Of a stretch of DNA of 64,000 nucleotides, positions 58,006 to 64,000 are shown piece by piece. The notes below the pieces were generated by a model, which was not told where the DNA came from, did no database searches, and worked only from the letters and a program-made list of their open reading frames with translations. The stretch spans positions 376,334 to 440,333 of the forward strand of contig NMRB01000258.1 in the NCBI GenBank assembly GCA_002633025.1, read 5' to 3'. The translations under genes and the position numbers were made by a program. Source of the DNA: Notospermus geniculatus (taxonomy: Eukaryota; Nemertea; Pilidiophora; Heteronemertea; Lineidae). Position 1 is the stretch's first letter, and every line of letters starts with the position of its first letter.

Positions 58006-59600
58006 ATGACTCAACCCAGTATTCCAGCAAAACTTTGACCATGTAAAAAGACAACGCTCTGATAGCCATGCTCTAGTCCACAAACCATGCTTTGCATGAA
58101 AAACTTTCAATTTTAATTAAAAAACCCACTGCTGCTTCCCATCCTGTCTAAATCCCTTAATATCCACTTCAGTTGACATCATCTCGGCGGAGAGAAAAAA
58201 CTGCTGTTGACGAATGGGCATTGGAAATCATGCGCTGAGGTCACTCCGCTTGATAATAACTCGTAATAACAATGAATATATAGCTCGTGGATGCGAGCGA
58301 AATTAAATTGATATTTTTCTTTGGAGGAGATGAATTAAGCCATTCCATTTAATTGAAATCTCCATTGCTCAATCAACGTGCAAGATTTATTTGCAGTTTC
58401 ATATGATAATTTTATTAAGTTCTTTAATAGGACGATAATCAGTGATAAATTGCGTTGCGATGAATTATCCCGTCCTTGTAAAATTTAATCTATATCTGCA
58501 TTGGTTACTGCCAGCTTCGTCTCTGTTCTCCTGATGACATTAATGAAGATTCGCTCATGATGGCACCATCATTAGGCGCTGGATGATGTCACATTAGTGG
58601 CGTCAATGAAAAGTGACACGGTGTGTCGTGTGAGATCCGCAACGTGGAGTTGCTTGCAGCATTTTCTGGGCAGACTATACAAGTTCACTCTATTCATGAG
58701 TTACTCCCTGCACAATAGGCCTAGGCCTACATCCATCCACACAATACCAGGGGATCAGTTTGTCCATTTCCACGAATCCCTAAACAGTGTCCCTCTAGTG
58801 GTGTAGACTCGAACTACAACTTGATGTCATCACAAGGAATGCTTCCAATACTCATTTTGGGAAATAGCAATTGTATCATGACTGTGTATATATACACAGT
58901 TGACACGTCTAATACATGACATCATACAATCTAGGTCATCAGCCACAAATGGGTCAGCCATTTTTAGAATGCACTCAATGAACCTGGCTGGGAAGTGTTT
59001 CGAGATGCCGTGAACAACAAATTCCTCCATGGGCACCTCTGGTCTAATTGTCGACAACATCAATGGGTAAAATACACCATTGACAGAGTACCATGGGCCC
59101 GATGCTGTCAGTGCCTAGTATGATCCTGATCTTCATTTGAGGCGTCTTTGTACCAAATGAAAAAATCTCAGCGGGTTGCGATAGAATCGAATACAATGTC
59201 AATGATAAACCTGTATTTAATCTTTTTCTGGCCTATTGTAATCGCTCAAGTTTTATGTGAAAAGTTTCCTAAACATTTCATGAAATAAAATTCGTGAAAT
59301 TATCTTGGTTCTTTACAAAGCAGTGGGTTTGATTGTATCACAGGAATGATAGTCTGAGTGACAGATTTTAATGGGGGAGTTTGCACTCAGTGACCTTATT
59401 GAAGTGTCAAGATCTTCAGGCCATTTAAATTGAATTACTTGTTTATTGAAATGTGTTCAGCGGGGACGTTCCATGAAATAAACTACAGGATAGGGCTACC
59501 AGACGGGATGATATGCATAGATTAGTTTGCCGCATTTCTCGACGCACCCTGTATATTGAACAAGCTGCACCAAGTGTCAGTGTGTCAGATCATTGGCTTT
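58006..59600. other. Non-coding AT-rich tract
   Basis: A doubled TAGGCCTAGGCCTA occurs near 58717. No exon or transposon ends were recognised. Confidence 0.4.
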
Positions 59601-59960
59601 TTAGCTCACCGGGGTGAGCTATTACAATGGTGCAGCGTTCGTCGTCATCTGTCGTCGTTGTCAATTAGTAGGTCATGTTTCGTCAACCGCTGGAGCTATT
59701 GGTCTGAAACTTGGTACATATATACCCCTAGGCCAGATGACGTATGACACCAAGTTTCGGTCTGATTTGACTCTTAGCTTGGCCACCAGGTGGCGGAAAC
59801 CAGAAACACAAAAAGTGCAATAACTCCTGAACTAATGACTGGATCACCTCTAATTTTTTATCACAGGTGTATCTAATGTTTTGAGTTGATCTACTTTTCA
59901 AGGTCAGCAGAGGTCAAAGTTTTAACCTGAAAACTGGTAGATTAATGCTGCTCCAGTTCG
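59601..59960 (+). mobile_element. AGCTCACC-headed short repeat
   Basis: It begins TTAGCTCACCGGGGTGAGCT (a small palindrome) and carries GAAACTTGGTAC, CAAAAAGTGCAATAACTCCTG, GTGTATCTAATG and CTACTTTTCAAGGTCA in order. The last motifs match the interior of the element at 51276-51713. No inverted 3' end is visible, so the right border is approximate. Confidence 0.5.
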
Positions 59961-60486
59961 TAGAGGGTTAAACGCCAGGATCCTGTTAGTCTGGTTGGTG
60001 ACTTGGATAACCTAAGGCCATTCAAAAATGTAGCCAGGATTGCTTAACCAGTTCAGACTAATCTCAGCTCTATTTCAAAATACATTTAAGCAAACAGACA
60101 CCCCATATCAAATAATATTCTTATTAAATACAAATATCATCAAGCTTTGAGGACCTAGGTAATTTATAGACAAAATAAATATGAAAAATGAAAGAATTCT
60201 TTCCAAGTTCGACTGGGCAAACATGGCCAAATGCCTCAGGGAAACATGTGTTTCAAAATTCAGATAGAAAAACACTAGGAATTCTGATGCGTGCTCTTTT
60301 CCACCAATAAAATATGGAAATACCCCTGTCATATATGGTATTTGCCAAATTTACTTTGGCCCAGACAATTTGCACTTTAATGGCATATATATACATAAAA
60401 TGATGGTAAGATTTGATATCAAATATTCTCTATTTGTTCCTGTATAATTTTCTCTCATATATATTTGAATAAATTTATTGCCTCAG

Positions 60487-60601
60487 GTATATTATGATTG
60501 GCTTTCAAATCGACCTGAGACGTGTGCAAGTTTCAGCCAAACCGGAGATGGAAGAGTTGCACTCGATTTTCTTTTGTTGAAAAACCTGTTGAATTTACTT
60601 G
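60487..60601 (+). CDS. SMG5-like exon (EST1/SMG family)
   Basis: The acceptor TTTATTGCCTCAG and the donor ACTTG|GTAAAT bound 115 nt, entered in phase 0 and left with one nucleotide. The peptide reads VYYDWLSNRPETCASFSQTG, DGRVALDFLLLKNLLNLL. In SMG5 a conserved segment has V-F-x-D-W-L, P-[DE], S-Q and L-L-N-L-L in this order. SMG5 is a nonsense-mediated decay factor that binds phosphorylated UPF1 with SMG7. The match is from memory and moderate, with about four residues of extra length before LLNLL. Confidence 0.55.
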
Positions 60602-62621
60602 GTAAATATGGAGCTCGTTTCACTGACTTTTTCAGTCACCTTCATTTATCATCATGTCAGTATCACTACACAGCATTCATGTACATCTTGTGTGGTAATG
60701 TACACACGTTTTTGCTTCAAGTAAACACGAAACCATTGACATCAACCCACAATGTTGCAAATATTTGTTCAAAGGGCCTCAGTTTGGCTTGAGGTGTGAA
60801 GAGATTGCTCTGACTGTCTCTTCATATCATATGCATCAGATGAAGTATTATAAGTGCCTCTGCTTACTTCCAAGTGGAACCTTCCTATAGGCTACATGTA
60901 AATTGGTGCATAATACACATTATGCAATGAACTGATCAAATGTGTTTTGCCACCTCACCATCCACCTAACATTTTATTCATAAAAAGTAGTTATGTTTTT
61001 TCATGTTTAATTAATTGGTCAAAGGTGATTAAATATTCCTTTCAGTTCTTAGCATAATCAACCTATTCAATTGATCTCTGGTCAGTTATGTAATCTGGCA
61101 CATGGCAAGTCATATAATAGTTGTTAAAAACGCTGAAGGCTTAAATTAAACGTAACAAAGGCAACAGAATACAAATTAGTGTCCAATTAAAGATGCATGA
61201 GGCATCTGCCCAGCTGAATTACATAACAGAAAATAACCCATTACAAAGTGGAAGTTCTTTGTACAGTGGTGAACTCTGTTAAATGTATGTATAGGATCTT
61301 TGTTTTTAGTTTTCTCAGTAATATTTCTATTATTAATGCTTGTTATTTGCATTTATAAATTTAATCTTTTAGATGAAGAATAGTAAGCCAAGTAATAATG
61401 ATCGATTGTTAAAATGTATGGCATGGTTGGTCAGAAATTTTGGAATTTCCATGTTGTTTGAAGAGAGATAATGATTCGAAGTTCAGACAGACAAAGGCTT
61501 TGTCTTCCAAATCAGCCAATCCATTAAACAGGCCTACTTTAAACAATGGCCCTTCAGTTCAGGTTGCGGGTGGAGATAAGTATTCTCTGTCGAGGTCCTA
61601 CACTGGTATTCAAATATTCAACAGTTTTAACTCAAAAGTGGATAAGAACATGCAGGGTTAAATTCTGTGATACAGAAATGTCCTTCCACCTCAGAGTCAG
61701 ACCTCAGTCCCATTTTCAATTGAAAATTTAATCACAATCTCAATAATATTAATTGGGTACTTAAAATGCAGTGACCCATGGTTATACTCGACCTAAAACT
61801 GTCCCCAAAGACATTTTTGTACACATAATACTGTCTGAAAGACTGCACACTGTAATTGAAAAATGTAATTGAATATAAGCATTATATTTAAAATGTTCAA
61901 TCGCTTTACTCTGTGAACTTTCATTACAGTTTTTCACTCAACGCCTCGAGCTGTTTAGAATTTGAAGAGGATATTCATTGCATGCCTTTGGTCCAATTGG
62001 ATATACTGTAGTATAGTGCTGGTGATCATTTGAGAGGATATTCCAAATTATTCGAGAAGTACAGTGGATATTTTGCTCAGTTTCTTAGTTTTCTGACTGT
62101 TGTTCTGTTGGAATATGTAAGCTGATCCTCTGATAAAAATTATCCAGTCTGAGTCATAAAAAGTTAATCTAGTGTGACATTTTTACAATGAATCTTTACT
62201 TTGTGAATTTGTGGATTAAACTTATGATAAATTCTATATTTAAGTTTAATCCTTCCTGGTCCTTCATGTGTGTTTGGTATGAAGTCAGAAATGCTGGGAT
62301 TAAAAAATCTACTAATTTGTGTGACAATTAGCCTATTCAAAAACAGCTGTCAATCACCTGGAGTCACAAATTTGAGTTTTTAACAAGGTTGACTTTTGCT
62401 GGGAATATTACATAATATTGCAGGCAATTATGATATGATTGGACAGGTTTTAGACAATGGTGATTATGGTGTAGGAGGCTACAGTTGTTAAAGGTCGTGG
62501 GAGAACAAAGCCAGATCTGCTTGTCAAGCAAAAACAGTTTGTGGTGGACAGCGCTGGAGGTCTGACGTATTTGGGATACTTTGAGACCCTTATTTGCTGC
62601 TTTGGAACCAATTTTTGACAG
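60602..62621. other. Intron-like AT-rich tract
   Basis: Phase arithmetic between the SMG5-like exon (leaves one nucleotide) and the next candidate (needs two carried in) requires another exon here. One possibility is 61435 onward (EILEFPCCLKRDNDSKF...), but its acceptor is poor. Nothing is called. Confidence 0.3.
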
Positions 62622-62664
62622 CTGGCTCATTTTGAGGGAAACTCTTCCAATGGATGACTCTCAG
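62622..62664 (+). CDS. Candidate following exon of the SMG5-like gene
   Basis: A good acceptor (CAATTTTTGACAG) and donor (CTCAG|GTAAAG) bound 43 nt. Only one frame is open: after one carried-in nucleotide it reads WLILRETLPMDDSQ. SMG5 has an L-P-x-D motif a few dozen residues after LLNLL, which fits in order. The other two frames contain stops. Confidence 0.35.
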
Positions 62665-64000
62665 GTAAAGTAGTGTCTCTGTATTTTCACTCCAGTGAAC
62701 TGGCCTTCAAATTTACGAGTATTTTTATTTCATTTCTGAATTCTGATAAAGGTGCTTCACCCCCTCTAAGTCGGTGGATCTTTCACTTTATAGTCATATC
62801 ATGTCACCTATCATCTGATTGACAAGATCTCTCAAGCATAGGCCCAGCTAATGGCTTCTTAAATTGAAGGCAATGTTGAAGCTTAAGCGATTAATTGTAT
62901 AGGCCTAGTTAGAATCCCTTGCAAGGAAGTGTCCATTTTAGGGAGGTATTTCAGCTGAACTGCCAATATTGTGAGCCACCCTTAGTTTCCTTGACAAGGC
63001 GATATTACCAGACCTCATATCTCATCTTCAATTGTTTTCCAAAGGATTTCCAATCAACTGAAATTTCCTTTATGAGAAATACTTCAAGTCATGGATGAAA
63101 TAAAACCAAATTGAGTGAACTGCCCGAAATCACCTTAGTGGTCCCAGGAGTCAGATAAACAGCAAAGACAATCTCACTTTTGTGACATTCGCTATATATT
63201 CGTATAATCCGTTCTAGACCATCTATCAGATAATTTCAAGTCGCTGTCGAAAATCCGACAAAATTCCACTTGATTTTGACAATGTGTCACAAAACTGATG
63301 TATTCGGTTCGAATTTATAGTATTTTAATTTGTGTTGTGATTACTGTAGCACGGCTTTCGGACGTTGTGCGTGGTAATATCGCGTTCCGCGACGTCGAGA
63401 CCTGCCATATTGATTTTGATACGTCCTGGTATCGTTTTCAAATTTGTCAAAACTTGAAGTGGTTCTTCTGCGATGTGGATGTCAAATGTGACACAGGCCG
63501 TGTGAGATTCCATTTAAATCTAATCCTCTGTTTGATTTGTTTCAAACGACTGGGTTGGAATCAAAACAACACTCATTAATCCCCCAAGACGGCAGTCTTA
63601 CGAAAAAATCATCTCATTTTAAATCCATTACAGAGACGGCAACTTTGAAGTGAAATAGTCAAAAAAAGTATCCAAGATGAATTTTTACTTTTGGATTTTG
63701 GCTTTGAAATAAAAAGATGAAGTTCTTTTTAAAAAGTGGATTATTCTTCTGATTCAAATCTGAACTGTCTGTGGAAAGAGGCATTCCATACTGATACTAT
63801 CTTTGGTATCCAATTTGAAGGGGAAAAAACAGCCTGATGGACTGTTGCAGGTTTATCCAAGATCAGAGACGAATCTCAGCCAATCAATACGCACGTTGAC
63901 ATACGATTGTTTGAAGGTTCGAGTTCAGTTCCACGGTTTTTATGGTCGCAACCTTGAGTGTTTTTGTGTTTGGGCATTCAGTGAATTGGAGATTGCTCCT
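62665..64000. other. Non-coding AT-rich tract to the window end
   Basis: The frame at 63298-63579 looks coincidental; no exon or repeat was recognised. Confidence 0.35.

Noticed and set aside
1-64000. CRISPR array, bacterial operon or prophage
   Set aside because: No regularly spaced repeats with unique spacers and no dense coding; the spliced exons and MITEs are eukaryotic.

Overview
This is animal nuclear DNA. It is AT-rich (roughly 62% A+T by eye), has almost no long open frame, contains spliced exons with consensus GT/AG borders, and is packed with short inverted-repeat transposons (MITEs). The palindromes TAGGCCTA and TACATGTA are strongly over-represented. One short repeat opens with a 'TTAGCTCACC...GGTGAGCT' head and another with an 'AACCAGG' head and CGGGCG runs. 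Together these suggest a marine invertebrate, most likely a lophotrochozoan such as a mollusc or brachiopod. That assignment is inference. Three N positions (20403, 28881, 39610) mark unresolved bases.

Coding content is sparse and split. Two exons are recognisable by protein similarity recalled without a database. Bases 50411-50536 (+) encode a UTP20 segment (SSU-processome HEAT-repeat protein). Bases 60487-60601 (+) encode the 'DWL ... LLNLL' segment of SMG5 (nonsense-mediated decay), with a possible following exon at 62622-62664. An unidentified plus-strand gene has an excellent exon at 41253-41441 and a second at 41570 onward. On the minus strand, 7972-8820 holds five tandem copies of a ~182-bp unit. 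Three copies read as phase-symmetric exons of a 38-residue Cys/Ser-rich repeat, with an acceptor, a branch-point match and a donor in each. A CpG-rich patch (10830-11600) with a ZNF143/STAF-like site and a possible first exon looks like a promoter. Several other exon-like blocks are listed with low confidence.

The rest is mobile and repetitive DNA, from left to right: a 38-bp minisatellite (15599-16300); a 66-68-bp triplicate (18543-18740); a 236-bp near-perfect palindrome flanked by 13-bp direct repeats (20938-21173), resembling an inverted Penelope-type retroelement end; two copies of a 'CATCCTCC' foldback MITE; a ~105-bp 'CCATATTCATAAA' hairpin family with one lone copy, a tandem trimer (33926-34254) and one copy split by a TTAA-flanked MITE; a second TTAA MITE; two copies of a 'CAGTGGAACC' TA-flanked MITE; a 306-bp element with 75-bp perfect terminal repeats and an 8-bp target duplication; and a 525-bp hAT-like element just upstream of the UTP20 exon.

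The largest structure is a direct segmental duplication: copy A 44950-48501 and copy B 51037-55528, with the UTP20 exon in the spacer between them. Copy B carries two later insertions. One of them (53303-53863) has a 9-bp target duplication, and its intact empty site is preserved in copy A. The rest is unannotated intronic or intergenic sequence.
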